Below are positions 10,725 through 22,636 of a DNA stretch of 64,000 nt, piece by piece. Origin of the DNA: Orychophragmus violaceus. Lineage: Eukaryota > Streptophyta > Magnoliopsida > Brassicales > Brassicaceae. The first letter of the stretch is position 1, and each line of letters begins with the position of its first letter. The position numbers were made by a program, and so were the translations under genes. Where the stretch lies: NCBI GenBank assembly GCA_030180135.1, contig CM058237.1, forward strand, positions 42,429,126-42,493,125, written 5' to 3'. The notes beneath the pieces were generated by a model. That model had not been told where the DNA came from. It did not search any database and saw nothing but the letters and a program-made list of their open reading frames with translations.

Positions 10725-13255
10725 ATGTCAATGGAAATCGATGTTGAGCATCCAATACCCCATGTGCATACACAAAATGGCATGACCGAAAGTTTAATAA
10801 AACGGTTGCAATGGATTGTAAGACCACTGATATTGAGAACAAAACTCCCAATTTCTGTATGGGGACATGCTATATTGCATGTGGCCGCATTGGTCCGGAT
10901 GAGACCAAGTGTATATAATAAATATTCCCCATTACAATTGACATCTGGTCAAGAACCTAATATATCCCATCTCCGAGTTTTTGGGTGTGCAATTTATATT
11001 CCTATATCGCCACCACAAAGAACAAAAATGGGGCCGCAACGGAGATTGGGAATATATGTCGGGTATACATCACCAAGTATAGTAAGGTATCTGGAACCAC
11101 AAACCGATGATATGTTTACAGCACGGTTTGCTGATTGCAATTTTAATGAAGATGAATTTCCCGCGTTAGGGGGAGGATTGAGAGAATCACCAAAAGATAT
11201 CACATGGTGTACAAAATCTTTGGCTTATCTTGATCCTCCTACTAATCAACGCGAGTTGGAAGTTCAGAAAATTATACATTTACAAAGTTTGGCAAATCAA
11301 TTACCAGACGCATTTACAGATACAAAGAAGACAAAATCATATATACATGCTGCAAATGATCCATCTAGAATTGAAATTCCAAAAGAACGAGGTAATGGAA
11401 GCATTGCTAATGAACCCAAGGTCCAGTTGAAAAGGGGGAGGCCATTGGGCTCTAGAGATAAAAATCTCCGAAAGAAAAAGAAGTTGGGAGAACAAAATGA
11501 AAAGGTTCAAGAGGAACCGAATGATGAAAAATGTTCAGAAGACATTTGTGAAAAGGTTCATGAAGAACTTGATGATGAGAAAAACCTCGAAGTCGAGCAT
11601 GATGAAGAAAAGTGTGAGATTTCCATTAATTACTTCCATGACGGAAAAGTATGGACTAGATATGTAATTGATGATGTAGATGGAACATTCTCCTTTTCTA
11701 TCTCCAAATACATTGATAATGATAATGATGATGCGGATCCAAGATCCATGTCGGAGTGCCAGAAAAGGCCCGATTGGGAGAAATGATAAGAAGCCATGAG
11801 AAATGAATTACTCTCTCTTAATAAGAGAAACGTTTTCGGACCATTAGTATTACAGCAGCAGATGTAATACCAGTGGGATGTAAACGGGTTTTTAAGAAAA
11901 AGAAATGACAATAATGAAGTCACCAGATATAAAGCTCGACTTGTGGCACAAGGGTTTTCTCAAAGATCGGGAATTGATTATGATGAAACATATTCCCCGG
12001 TAATGGATGCAATCACATTCAAGTACTTAATGAGCCTAATGACATCGAAAAATCTATAAATGTATCTCATGGATGTTGTGACTGCATATCTATATGGATC
12101 ACTCGGTAGTGACATATATATGAAAATCCCAGAAGGATTTAAGATCCCAGAAGGGTCAAAGATACCAAAGGAATCTGAGAAAATTTGTTCGGTCAAATTA
12201 CAGCGATCACTTTACGGATTAAAACAATCCGGACGCATGTGGTATAATCGCTTAAGCGAATTTTTGTTGAAGAAAGGATTTATCAACAATGTGAGATGCC
12301 CTTGCGTATTTATAAGGAAATCCACATCTGGATTGATGATCATTGTTGTTTATGTTGATGACCTGAACATCATTGGAACTCAAAAGAAAGTTGATGATGC
12401 AAGAACTCATATGAAAGAAGAGTTTGAAATGAAAGATCTTGGAAAGACAAAATTTTGTCTTGGGCTCCAAATAGAGCATTTCCAAGGTGGTATATTTGTG
12501 CATCAATCAAATTACACCACAAGAGTGTTAAAACGCTTTAATATGGATAAAGAAAATTCTTATAGTACTCCAATGGTAAATAGATTGCTTAATATTGACA
12601 AGGATCCATTTCGACCTTGTGAAGATAACGAGGAAATATTGGGTCCAGAAATACCTTATATGAGCGATATAGGTGCACTCATGGTTCTTGCAAACTGTAC
12701 CAGACCAGATATAACTTTTGCTACTAATTTGCTTGCAAGATACAGTTCATCTCCTACGCAGAGACATTGGACCGGGATAAAACATATCATTCGATATCTC
12801 CGAGCTCGATCGCAAACTGCATACGTTTTTACAATGGAAGGAACTACGATCTCGTGGCGTTCTCAAAAGCAAACTCTAGTCGCCACATCTTTAAATTTTG
12901 CAGAGACAATTGCGCTTCATGAAGCATGTCGAGAATGTGTATGGTTGAGATCTATGACTCATCATATACAAGAAGCCAGTGGAATAGTTACGAACAAAGA
13001 GCCAACGATAGTATTTGAAGACAATTTTGCATGTGTCGCTCAACTCAAGGAATGCTATATCAAGAGCGAAAGAACAAAGCATATTCCCCCAAGATTTTTC
13101 TCTTACATTCAAGAGCTCGAGAAAAATTAAGAAATGGACATCCAATATATCCGCTCAAATGACAATGCTGCAGATCTCTTTACAAATGCGCTTCCCACTA
13201 CAACATTCAAGAAACATATTCAAAGCATAGGAATGCGCCATTTGCGAGATTTATG
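10725..13255 (+). pseudogene. Copia pol remnant (integrase C-terminal half, RT, RNase H)
   Basis: The segment 10725-11786 (353 codons) has the integrase NGMTESL motif carrying the catalytic Glu, then LRVFGCAIYIP, and a charged linker with Lys- and Glu-rich runs. RT begins around 11900 in other frames (RYKARLVAQGFSQ, DYDETYSP). It continues at 12060-13130 with MDVVTAYLYGSL, YGLKQSGRMWY and the active site YVDD near 12350. RNase H motifs follow: ISWRSQKQT, FAETIALHEACRE and FEDNFACV. A final short frame (13134-13255) encodes the tail DNAADLFT. Stops and frameshifts lie at about 11784, 12056 and 13128. Confidence 0.88.
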
Positions 13256-13396
13256 AAGAAAAAGTCGTATCATCTATCAGGGGGAGTTTGCGTCACTGTA
13301 CTCTTTTCCTTGTCATGATTTTTATCCCACTAGGTTTTTTTATGATAAAGTTTTTAACGAGGCAGTACGTAATACAAATATATATTTAAAGAAGAG

Positions 13397-13399
13397 TGT

Positions 13400-13445
<46 letters not shown>

Positions 13446-13612
13446 TAAATATCTATGCATAAACCGACGTATGTAAATCGGTTTATGTGCCTATATAAGG
13501 CTCTCTTCTCTCACTTTTTCAGATAAATCAAATATACAACTCTTGTCATTCTCTCTTTCCTCTCATGTCTCTTTTTCTTTGTAAACTTTTTCATTTTCTT
13601 TATTTTATAACA
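13397..13612 (+). repeat. Right LTR of the 10.2-13.6 kb Copia
   Basis: It starts TGTTAAATATATAT, with an expanded (AT)n run at about 13404-13441 that explains much of the 33-bp length excess over the left LTR. It ends TTATAACA before the ATAAT duplication. Confidence 0.9.
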
Positions 13613-13617
13613 ATAAT

Positions 13618-14780
13618 GTTTTTTTTTTTTTAACTTTGAAATAATATTTCTTTTCTGAAATATTATTTCTTACAAGAAGCATTTCAACTGCAAAAGAATA
13701 TTTCACATCCACAAAATAAAGACTTAAGTAGTTAAATGATAATAACTTGAAGTGAAATTAGACAATAGCAAATCATGTGAAGGAACTTAAATAACTTTTG
13801 TTCAATAAGTTTTTTTATGTGAAAAATTAATTTTCTTAATCAGATATAAAGAAAATTAGATGATGAAAGTAGTAATTTATCGAATAAATTCGATGTTCAA
13901 ACTAATAAATAATATAGTAAAAATAAAATCTGTAAACTAAACGTTTATATATAAAACTATTACTCTATTGAGTCTATGATCTACTAATAATAAGTGACAC
14001 ATTTATTTAAATTTTGTCAAAACAACTAAAATAATAAGTGACATTTTGTTGAATTTTGTCAAAACAAATAAAATAATAAGTGACATTTTGTTGGGATCTG
14101 ATTTTTTATTTTGGCTTTTGGGATTTTCAAAATCTTTATTCTTTTTCTTCTTTTTTTCTACTGGTCGGTTCCTACAGAATATTAGAAAGTTTTGACATTT
14201 TTCAAAATATATTTGCTTGATCGGGAAAGTAGTGGCACATAATGATTGTCTCTACTATTTTCACTTCTTGTTTTTCCCAAAAACAAGCTCTATCACGTGG
14301 TTTTTTATTATAGGACATGTTGCAATTTTGAACGGTATGCATCGAGTATATCTTTTTTTTTTTAAATGTAAATCAATATTTTTTTAATGTTTGAATCCAG
14401 TTTATATCTTTTTACTGTTAAAATATACTAAGTGAACGAAAATGTCCATACTTTTTTAAAGTGTGTAATTATTAAAATTTGTAATTAGATTGTGGGTAAT
14501 TGGTTTCATTTTTTTCGATGCTTTATTTGTTTTTTGGTTAAAGACATTGTGATTATTTTATTTTTTTTTAGATTTGTACAAAAACTACCTTTTCTCTCCT
14601 CCAATTTGTTCCGACGAGACAAACTCGCAAAAAAACTTCTGTTTATGGACTATTCTGACTCGCCTTTTAGTGACGTTTTCTTCCATTAGATTACAAACTC
14701 GAGTCGCCATTTTGTGAAGATATGAGATTGGATTTCAATAAGGTAAAGTCTCCAAAACCCTAAATTTAATTTCGCCAGTG
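13618..14780. other. AT-rich non-coding stretch
   Basis: No gene is recognised. It contains a perfect 13-bp inverted repeat (GAAATAATATTTC at 13638-13650 and its complement at 13657-13669, 6-bp loop). A threefold direct repeat starts with AATAATAAGTGAC at 13986, 14030 and 14072 (periods 44 and 42 bp). The ORF at 14492-14689 has low-complexity content and no recognised motif. Confidence 0.6.
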
Positions 14781-15000
14781 CAAATTGACTCGCCGTCCAT
14801 GGAAAACTTTTAATTTCAACATAAATCTTTAGAAACACATCTGGTTTGAATCGCAGACAATGCCAGACGAAAAACTAAAATACAATTGTACAAATAGACT
14901 TGCCGTCCATGGAAAACTTTTATTTTCAAGGGAAATCTTTAGAAACACTTATGGTTTGAATCACAAACAATGGCAGACGGAAAAGCTACCCATACAACTG
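14781..15000 (+). repeat. 110-bp tandem duplication at the 5' end of the DUF1985-like gene
   Basis: Two copies, 14781-14890 and 14891-15000, share CGCCGTCCATGGAAAAC-type sequence, TCTTTAGAAACAC and TGGTTTGAATC with scattered mismatches. Only the second copy is open in the frame that leads into the DUF1985-like region. Confidence 0.8.
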
Positions 15001-15104
15001 TACCAGGCGGATCGTTACCTAGAAGGCCGATTGAAAATATATTCAAAACCGGATATTGTAAACAAAGTGTGGAAGAAGATTAGGTCTACGACGTAGTGGG
15101 AGAT
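14860..15104 (+). pseudogene. DUF1985-type gene, 5' fragment (upstream of the Athila insertion)
   Basis: An open frame of 78 codons (14860-15096) reads QADRYLEGRLKIYSKPDIVNKVWKKI, like the N-terminal segment before the DUF1985 core in Brassicaceae proteins (small, basic, with YSK and a following hydrophobic/Lys pattern). A TAG at 15094-15096 stops it 8 bp before the Athila. The sequence resumes at 51676 after the Athila, and the GAGAT duplication joins the two parts. DUF1985 proteins are plant-specific and often transposon-associated; function is unknown. Confidence 0.65.
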
Positions 15105-16033
15105 TGATATATTATGGTTTTTACCGGTTTTATGCCATGATATAAGTCTGTTTTAGAGTCTATTAGTGTTTCTTTAGAGTCTTTTGCAGGTCTTATAAGG
15201 TACACGCTATCATAACTTAGAGCAGAGAGTTTTTAGAGCTTTTGGGGCTGATCTGATCCTGTACTACACTTTGTTTTGGAGAAGTTTTTGAACCCCTTTA
15301 TTATTCTAATCTCTTTTATGATATCTATTAATTCATTGATTATGTTTACATCATCTATGTCTGAGTAGTTTCATAGTTAGGTTTAGGGTTTCTCATAGGG
15401 ATTTCATGACTTGCTAGATATAATTAATTCAGTTAAGGATTCACATCAATAGAATGTTCTTCAAACTAAATTGTGTTTAATGCTAGTTCTAACCTGATCA
15501 CTTAGAATCTAGATCTTAGGTTGCTAAATACGACACGACAGTGTGGTTTAGAATCTGAACTATTTAGGTTGAGCAATTTAATTACTCGCAAAGGAATTTG
15601 ATTTAATTAGATTGTGAACATATCGAACTTGAAATTAAAGCTGGTTTAATCTGTTTGTAATTGCAAAGGAATTTGGATTGCTGCACTTAGACTTAGAGAA
15701 TTCTCGCAACGACAGTTGGTTAATTCTATATATGTGTTTGAGTTCTAGAACAGTGTTTAATTTGATCATGACTGAATGATTTATCTGCTTGACTGATTTC
15801 CTGAGAACGCCCTAGACTTAGCGCCCTTAGTTTATTGCTTACAACCACAACCTGCTACTTGTTTACTTTCTCGCATTATTTTCAGTTTCCATTCATATTG
15901 CTTTCTCCTAGTTTTAATCTCTTTAGTTCTTAATCCTATCGTTGCCTAGAGTCCTCGTGGATTCGATCCTTAAGTACTACATTGATATACTGTGCACTTG
16001 CAGTTAGGATAGGGTAAAACTTTAGACCTATCA
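15105..16033 (+). repeat. Athila left (5') LTR
   Basis: 929 bp, starts TGATATATTATGG, ends GACCTATCA, matches 50771-51675. Confidence 0.93.
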
Positions 16034-16039
16034 AGTTTT

Positions 16040-16057
16040 TGGCGCCGTTGCCGGGGA
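16040..16057 (+). other. Athila primer-binding site
   Basis: TGGCGCCGTTGCCGGGGA lies six bases after the left LTR. It starts with the complement of a tRNA 3' GGCGCCA end. The family is usually described as using tRNA-Asp; that assignment is from memory. Confidence 0.8.
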
Positions 16058-16167
16058 CTCTTAGGGTCTTCGATAGCTTCGAACTTAGGGTTTTTACTAG
16101 GATTTTTTTTTTTTGTTTACTGATTTTATTTTTCTTCTTTGTTTTCTTTCTGTCGCAGGTTTCGAAA

Positions 16168-16268
16168 TCGCATAGCATCGACCGTTGCACTTCTTGTGTC
16201 AATCGACACTAGGCGATTGGAGTTGTATCGATCGTTGCACTGCTAGCATCGATCGTTGCTTGGCGATT
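16168..16268 (+). repeat. Palindromic cassettes in the Athila leader (two)
   Basis: Two units, 16168-16216 and 16225-16268. Each has two CGRYCG-type cores 21 nt apart and a GCGA on the right side; the first also has CGC on the left. One core of the first unit is CAATCG. Confidence 0.75.
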
Positions 16269-16387
16269 ACAGACGGTTTATGCAGACGCGTGATACCAGA
16301 AGTAATCCGAACACTAATCTCGTAAACCTCTAACTTGAAGAGCTTGCTAGACTAGAGAGGACCAACAGAAGAGTTTGAAGAACAAGG

Positions 16388-18936
16388 ATGGTTGTTGTTG
16401 AACGTGTGACCATAAAGCCTGATGCTCAAGGTACCCTGAGGGACCGACACAACAATCCATACAATGCTGCTGGAGAACCGATAGATGCTGAAGGGAATGT
16501 TATCGCTGATCCTCCAGAGAAACCACATCAACAGGAGCAGAACCAAGGACAAGGCCAAGGACAGGGCCAAGGTAAACAGATGGTTGTCCATGAGAGGAAT
16601 TTAGCTGACTATAACCGTCCGGATGAGTTTCATGCTAACCAGTCAGCTCTTGTACTTCCTGAATTTGAGAGGAATGATTTTGAAATTAAGACCGTCTAAT
16701 ACTCTCTCCTGAGGCAGAAAGCCTTCCATGGCTCTCCAAGTGAGCAGCCGATGGATCACATAGATGAGTTTGATGGCATAGTCACTGGAATAAAGTACGA
16801 TGGAGTTAACCAAGACTATCTGTTCCTCAAGCTTTTCCCCTACTCTCTGGCTGGAGATGCTGCAGCCTGGCTGAAACAACTTCCATCTGGGACGTTTGTT
16901 ACTTGGGCCGCTCTGAAGAGTGAGTTCCTGCGTCATTTCTATGATGATGCTCGCTCAGATCAGTCCAGTCAGGACATTCTTACCTTTACCCAAGGTCCAA
17001 CAGAGCCTCTTAAGACAGCCTGGATGAGGTTTAAGAAGTACCAACGTAACTGCCCGCACCATGGATTCACTGAGGTAACGCTATTAGGCATCTTCTTTAG
17101 AGGAATAGATCTTCAATATCAGACTGCGTTGGACAATTCTAGCAATGCCAACTTTAACACTAGGACTCCTGCTCAAGCTAAGCAGTTGATAGATAATCTG
17201 GTAAGCAGTAATAGCTGCAAGACTACTGATGAGAGAAGGAAGAAGTCCGGTGGGAAGATGGAGAATTCTGAGATAGCTGATATTAGATCTAAGTTGGACA
17301 CAGTTTGCAATCTTCTAGCTGGGAAGAAAGCTGTCCACTTTGCTCAAGATGTTGAGATGATCAATGATGAAGGAGATGATCAGGAAGAGGATGTGAATTA
17401 CATCGGAGGATCTGGTTTCCAAGGAAACAGGTTTGGAAATCAGTCTGGTAATAGGTTTTTCAGTGGACAGAAGAGTGCTTTCAACAGCAACCAAAACTCT
17501 TCTGGATTTGGACAGACTAGTGGATTCCAGAAACCTTTCCAACAAGGTAATCAGAGGACTTATGGATCTTCCTCTTACCAAGCACCTCCTGTAGCTACTA
17601 ATCATGAGAGTAAGATGGAGGCAATGATGGAGCAGCTGCTGGAAGGACAAACTAAGATTGATGTGGACTGCAACAAGAGTTAGATGCTGTCTATGAGGAT
17701 CTCAATGGGAAGTTTGAGTCTCTAAACACTCATGTGAAGCAATTGGACACTCAGGTGAGCCAAATTTCAAGCTCCATCAAGGGAAATAGTGTTGTAGACA
17801 CCCATATTAAGGCCTGGTCAGTGTACGTTGATGATGGATCACATCTAGGTGAAAGATTTGAGCTAAGTACAGCTGAACTAGTGGAAGAGGCAGAAATTTC
17901 GGATTTTGAGGAAAATCTCTCGGGTAGAATCTGTGAAAATTTGATTGCATCGATCGATGCACCCTTAGTGTCGATCGTTGCAAGGCGTGGACAGACAGAT
18001 TCGCAGGATTCCTATGACATTGATGCAGATTCAGAGCTTGGTCGCTTATTCCCTGGAGTGTCTGAGATAACTCAACATGAGATCTATGCACAATCAATTC
18101 GATTATATCCTAAGGTGTCTGAGGTAATCCAACAAGAGATTGATGAGCTTAAAGATCTAGAAAAGATTGGTGAAGAGTTGGAAGAAATTCCACCATCTGA
18201 TGATCCACCTTATCATCCTTGTGTACAGAGATACTTGGGTAAGATGTTGCCTTTGGATGAAGAGCTGAAGGATTGGGTTATAGTTGTTCCTCAGCATATA
18301 AGTGATGTGCTATTAACCAAGGTTCCTAAGAAGCTACCTGATCCTGGGATTTTTGTGCTAAGTTGTTCTATATTTGAGGATGGTTTCAAGCGCTCTCTGT
18401 GTGATTTATGAGCTGCTGGAAGTCTTATGCCATACTCTGTGGCAGAGAAGCTGGGTATGATGGATTTTTCACCTACTAGGACCTCTCTTGTCCTAGCTGA
18501 TCAGTCAATAAGAATTCCGGAAGGAGTTCTTGAGGACGTCCCAGTAAGAGTTGGAAACTACTTGGTTCCAATAGATTTCTTAGTTCTTAAGTACCACAGT
18601 GAGCAGGATGATGCATTGATATTGGGTAGACCATTCTTGGCTACAGCTGGAGCAGTAATATATGTGAGACACAGCTTGATAGATCTCCATCTGGGAGATG
18701 AGCCGCTGCACTTCGAGATGGACAAGCTGCGCAAGCCACTGATTGATGGGCAGACCATCACCATTATGGATGAAGATGAAGAGCAGTCAAGTCACACTAC
18801 GGTTTTGGATCCGGGAGAGCATTTCACCACTTCTTTTCTTGGACGCGTTCACACTGATAATGCTTATTCTCCGCCTTGGATGAGGAGACTTGCACAGAGG
18901 CAATCACAGTCTCTGTCAGGATCTCCAGCAAACTGA
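16388..18936 (+). pseudogene. Athila gag-protease, with two stops and one frameshift
   Basis: The frame opens at 16388. One in-frame TAA (16697-16699, possibly from CAA) interrupts it before the gag core (AFHGSPSEQPMDHIDEF, SLAGDAAAWLKQLP, FLRHFYDDARS, LTFTQGPTEPLKTAW, LLGIFFRGID). A Gly/Asn/Gln-rich tail follows. Near 17670 the frame shifts; the next stretch (to 18411) contains coiled-coil and acidic sequence and one palindromic cassette read in frame (17945-17986). At 18403-18414 the protease active-site region reads Asp-Leu-TGA-Ala: the expected Gly codon is a stop. The same frame continues to 18936 with the protease body (MPYSVAEKLG, DFLVLKYHSEQ, ALILGRPFLATAGA). Confidence 0.88.
17945..17986 (+). 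repeat. Palindromic cassette inside Athila gag
   Basis: GCAT-CGATCG-ATGC, then GTGT-CGATCG-TTGC with cores 21 nt apart. It is translated in the gag frame as IASIDAPLVSIVARR. Confidence 0.75.
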
Positions 18937-19176
18937 TCTTGTTCGTCCGGTCAAGCTAATGACCTTAAACAAGCGCTGAGTGGGAGGCAACCCACTGATA
19001 GGTTTTAGTGTTTTTCTTTCTTATTTTTGGTGTTTTCTTAGGATTTCACGTTTTTATTTGTTTTTGTTAAGTTTTTAGATGAAGAACACTGTCTGGAGAT
19101 GTGTGACGATCGTTGCTATATGTGCAACGGTCGTTGCAGGGAGATTTGACGAAGAGATGGGATCGCCTTGTGACGA
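18937..19176 (+). other. Athila post-pol region next to gag-protease
   Basis: It contains GCGCTGAGTGGGAGGCAACC, a motif normally found after the pol stop codon in Athila elements. T-rich sequence follows, then one complete palindromic cassette (19103-19138) and the first half of another (19162-19181). This juxtaposition is the evidence for a pol deletion. Confidence 0.7.
19103..19138 (+). repeat. Palindromic cassette, Athila post-pol region
   Basis: GTGA-CGATCG-TTGC and GCAA-CGGTCG-TTGC, cores 21 nt apart. Confidence 0.75.
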
Positions 19177-19181
19177 TCGTT

Positions 19182-19717
19182 TGTGAGATCTGAGATTCAC
19201 ACTAAGAATTTGTAATCGTGGATTTGGACTTTTAGGTATAGAAATGGTATAGTTTCCTATGAATCAAAGACTTTATTGAGATTGATCGTCGAGATAGAAC
19301 AAACACAATCGAAAAGAGAGTACAAAGTATGATGATCGAGCTATCTAGTCGAAGTGTTCTAAGCTAGGGTTGGAATGTCTTGAGTGAATGGCCACTTCTT
19401 CTTTAAATAGTCTCGACTTTGACCTTCTTGTTCCGATATTTCGGCCTCGCCTTCATCACGATCTCCGAGATTTACGTGGATCAGTTGAACCGACGTAGAC
19501 CGAGTTGCTCTATCTCCACGTCGTCTGCTGCCGAGCTCGAGCTCGATCGCCTCTTACTTCGGCATCGCTTGGGCCTTGTCAAAGTGTCATTCGTTTGGGC
19601 CCAACAAATGAATCGGCTCGTCTCTTTATCTTTGATTCTGGAACGGGCGCATAAATATGGGCCTTTGTTTTATTTGTTAATGGGCCGGATTTCCTAAAGG
19701 GTAATCCAGTACCAACA
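19182..19717 (-). repeat. Tat left LTR (3' LTR of the element)
   Basis: Plus-strand start TGTGAGATCTGAG, end GTACCAACA. Seven differences from 39926-40461. Confidence 0.93.
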
Positions 19718-20313
19718 ATAGCCCCCAGCCCATTAATTTTGACAAGTCGAGGTTAATGGGCGGTGGACGTTCTTGGGAAAACGCGCGCGTGTCTTGGGTG
19801 GCGAAAACCTAATGATTACTTTCGCTCTATCCGTAGATCTTGCTTCGATCTAACGGCCGAGGATGAGCGCGTGGGACGAGCTGAATTGCTTTTTAGCACG
19901 TCGGCAGTCGTGGCGTGTATTCGTTTGAGAATTTCATCTCCTACCGTGGATCTGGTCGATCATCAACGGCTAAGATTCGAGGGTCGCGAAGAGTCTTTTC
20001 AGGCTCGTTCTTTTGCTGATGTGACCTAATTATCGCGCATTTCGTAACCGTTGATCTTAAATCAACGGTTAGATTAGAGGGAAAGTGAGGAGTCTAAATC
20101 ACCTCGATTTTCTCATAATTATTACGAGTTCGGGATCGTGCGGTTGAGATTTTGCACGATTCCCACTATAATTTTCTTGTATTTGCCGAGGGTGATTTCT
20201 TCTCCTCCCACTTTCGCTTCTTCTTCTTCTTTTGCTCTGGTTTTTCTTCTGTCGTCGGAAAAACTCTTCTCCTAAGCAGAAAACTCTAGCCCCTTTTTTT
20301 TACATCGTTCTCC

Positions 20314-22636
20314 ATGGCTCTAAGAGATGCGACCGGTGCTAGTACAAGCACGGCGGCGGGTTCATTTGGCCCACATCCGCCGTCTTCCCTAACCGCAAAT
20401 CATATCAAACGGTTGCGGAGGACTTGCCGGATTCCACCGGAGGTGGAAATAGTGATTCCTTCACCGGCGATGTCACCGGAAACTGCGGTAGAGGGTTACT
20501 GCTGTGCCTCGTACACTTATTTCGAGAAGTGCGGGCTTTTTTTCCCCATTCCCCGCTTGATTTCTTTGGTTCTGGCCCAGCTTCAATTGGCGTTCCATCA
20601 GATGACGCCGAATTTTGTCCGGCATGTCATCGGGCTTGGAGTCAGAGCCGTAGAAGCGGGAGTAGAGTTTGGACCCGAGGAACTTATACGGGTCTGCTCC
20701 GTGAAGAACAATACTCGCTTCCTGGGGATGTACTATCTCTCGCCTCGCTTTGGGCGAATCCTCGAAGATGTTCCGACGAAGGATGTATGGAGAGATCGAT
20801 ACTTCTTTTTTAGAGTAACTCATCACTCGGTCGGGGATTTCGACTACTCGGTCATCCCGTCTCGGTGGACGTCCAGCGTTGGTAAGAGCCAAGTTTTTGC
20901 TTGATTCTTGTCGGATTTCGGGCTATCCCTTATTATATATGTTTTTTTTTTAAACCAGAGGCTCCAGAATCGCTCGCTATGAATCCGATTACGGAAGCTC
21001 TGATAACCCAGCTGAGAGGGGGCGCTGTTAGTTGGGGCAGTTTTTCGGTAGAACGCGTTCAAGCTGCTCTACGGATCGACCCTGGGCGGGCTCCGCTGGA
21101 TCGTCCACAGGTTCATCTAAACCTGCCACGTCCTCCCGTTCCTTCTCAGGCTCCTCGGGCTCCAGTTACTCAGCCTCTGCTTCATATTGCCGAGCGGAAG
21201 GGAGAAAGTAGGTCATCTGGTCGCGAAGTCTGGTTTTTGCTATCGCAATCCGTCTGACTTGCTTTCTCTCTCTTTTTTTTGTAGCTCGTTCTCTCCCAGA
21301 TGGTGGCTCGACTGCTCGCACGCCTCCTCGCGAGAGAGTGTCTCGCAGGGTGAGCAGTCGCAGGAACGGGAAAGATCCGGTCGACCTGGTTGATAGGATA
21401 GAGGCGCCTGGTTTGAGTAACGCTATCCTCCTTGCCCTTGGTCGGGCCCCTCCTCCTCCTCCGGCTTATCCTCCTCCTCCTTCTCAGACCTCACTCCTTC
21501 CGGTGACGGGCCCAGAAGGAACGATTGCGGGGGTCGTCGACGCTACTCTCCCCTTGACCGAACAAGAGGTGGTCTTACCTCACTCTAGAGGTGCCGCTCT
21601 CTGCGATTCTCAACCGGATTTGTCCGGGGAGGAAGGTCGTCGGAGTCGAGGGGGCTCTCTTCCCCCTTCGCCGAAGCGTCGTAAAGTAGACGCGGGAAGG
21701 AGTCCGGAAGGGTCGGACCGAGAAGAGTGCTCGATTGTGGACGATCCAAAAGGTGTGGTTCGTCTGCTGAGGCGCGTTAGGCCTGTCGGTTCCCAGCTCC
21801 CAGTTACCTGGGAAACGGTCCTCGGTAGTGCGTATTCCGAGATGATTGCGGTTGTCTGGAAGGTGAGACGTTTTTGATTTTGTCTTCTTTTTTCTTTCTC
21901 CTTTTTGCTAAATTGACGCTTTTCGCAGGCTGTAGAGGCTGTGAATATGTACGCGGTCCGGTCTGAGAACGAGGTGTTGGATGCTCAGACCTACGAGCTC
22001 GAGTCTGCCCGAGAGGCTGCTACCCAAATGAACGCCGAGCTCCAGGAAGCTTTAGCTAGGGAGGAGCGTCTGAAGAAGAGGGCCGCGGACCATGCCGTTG
22101 CGGAGGCCAGGATTGCGCATCTCGAGAGGAGGGAGGAGGAGCTGTCTTGTCAGCTTAACGCCGCCGAGACTCGAATTCGGACTGTGGAAGAATCGAGCCG
22201 GGTGGATTTTCGTAAGGCTCGAAAAGAACTCAATGGCCAGTATCTGATGATTCTGGCTGGGATCAAGGAGAGAGCCAAGAAGAGGAAGATCCAAACTAGC
22301 GCCGAGATCCGTCTCCAAGAGTCTTTGGCCAACATCGAGCTCATCGCCGAGATCGCGGCTGGAGAGGTGGATATGACCCAAGAGATGCTTAAGCTGGCCG
22401 AGCAAAAGCGAGTTGCCACAGCGGAGATGGAGGCCGCGTCAGTCTCTGATTTTAGCGTTGGCAAGCTTGCCTTGCCGGCGATGTCGGAGGACTCCGTGAC
22501 CATGGCGGGGTCTCCGCCTGCTCCTCCGACTGAGACTGATCTGAGGATGATTGACAAGGTCGACTCACAGCTGAGAAGAGAGGCGGGTGATGGGGCGGAG
22601 GGCCAGGTCGGAGACTCCTCCTATGCTGCGTTTTGA
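20314..22636 (+). CDS. Tat-lineage antisense ORF, predicted four-exon gene
   Basis: It lies antisense to gag-pol, between integrase and the 3' LTR. Predicted exons are 20314-20881, 20959-21207, 21285-21862 and 21929-22636. All introns are GT-AG and short (66-77 bp). The phases are 1, 1 and 0, and the joined frame is open for 700 codons plus stop. The first 190 residues (RTCRIPPEVEI, YCCASYTYFEKCGLFFPIP, LAQLQLAFHQMTPNFVR) resemble the plant 'putative gypsy type transposon' domain (PF04195-like). The middle is Pro- and Arg-rich with basic patches (SPKRRKVD), a likely nuclear signal. The C-terminal 230 residues form a long Glu/Ala/Arg coiled coil (AATQMNAELQEALAREERLKKR). The frame is intact while pol next to it is broken. 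Function is unknown. Confidence 0.75.

Larger units (their letters stand above)
10245..13612 (+). mobile_element. Copia retrotransposon, internally deleted, with ATAAT TSD
   Basis: A TG...CA element with LTRs at 10245-10427 and 13397-13612, flanked by ATAAT at 10240-10244 and 13613-13617. A putative primer-binding region follows the left LTR (CGTTATCAGCACGACC, about 10428-10443). A purine tract AAAGAAGAG precedes the right LTR. Gag, protease and the N-terminal half of integrase are missing. Pol has several frameshifts and stops. The motifs resemble Tork/TAR-type Copia elements. Confidence 0.92.

Noticed and set aside
20473..20892. 139-codon minus-strand ORF opposite the Tat antisense ORF
   Set aside because: A mirror frame of exon 1 of the plus-strand gene, with no domain and no conserved pattern.
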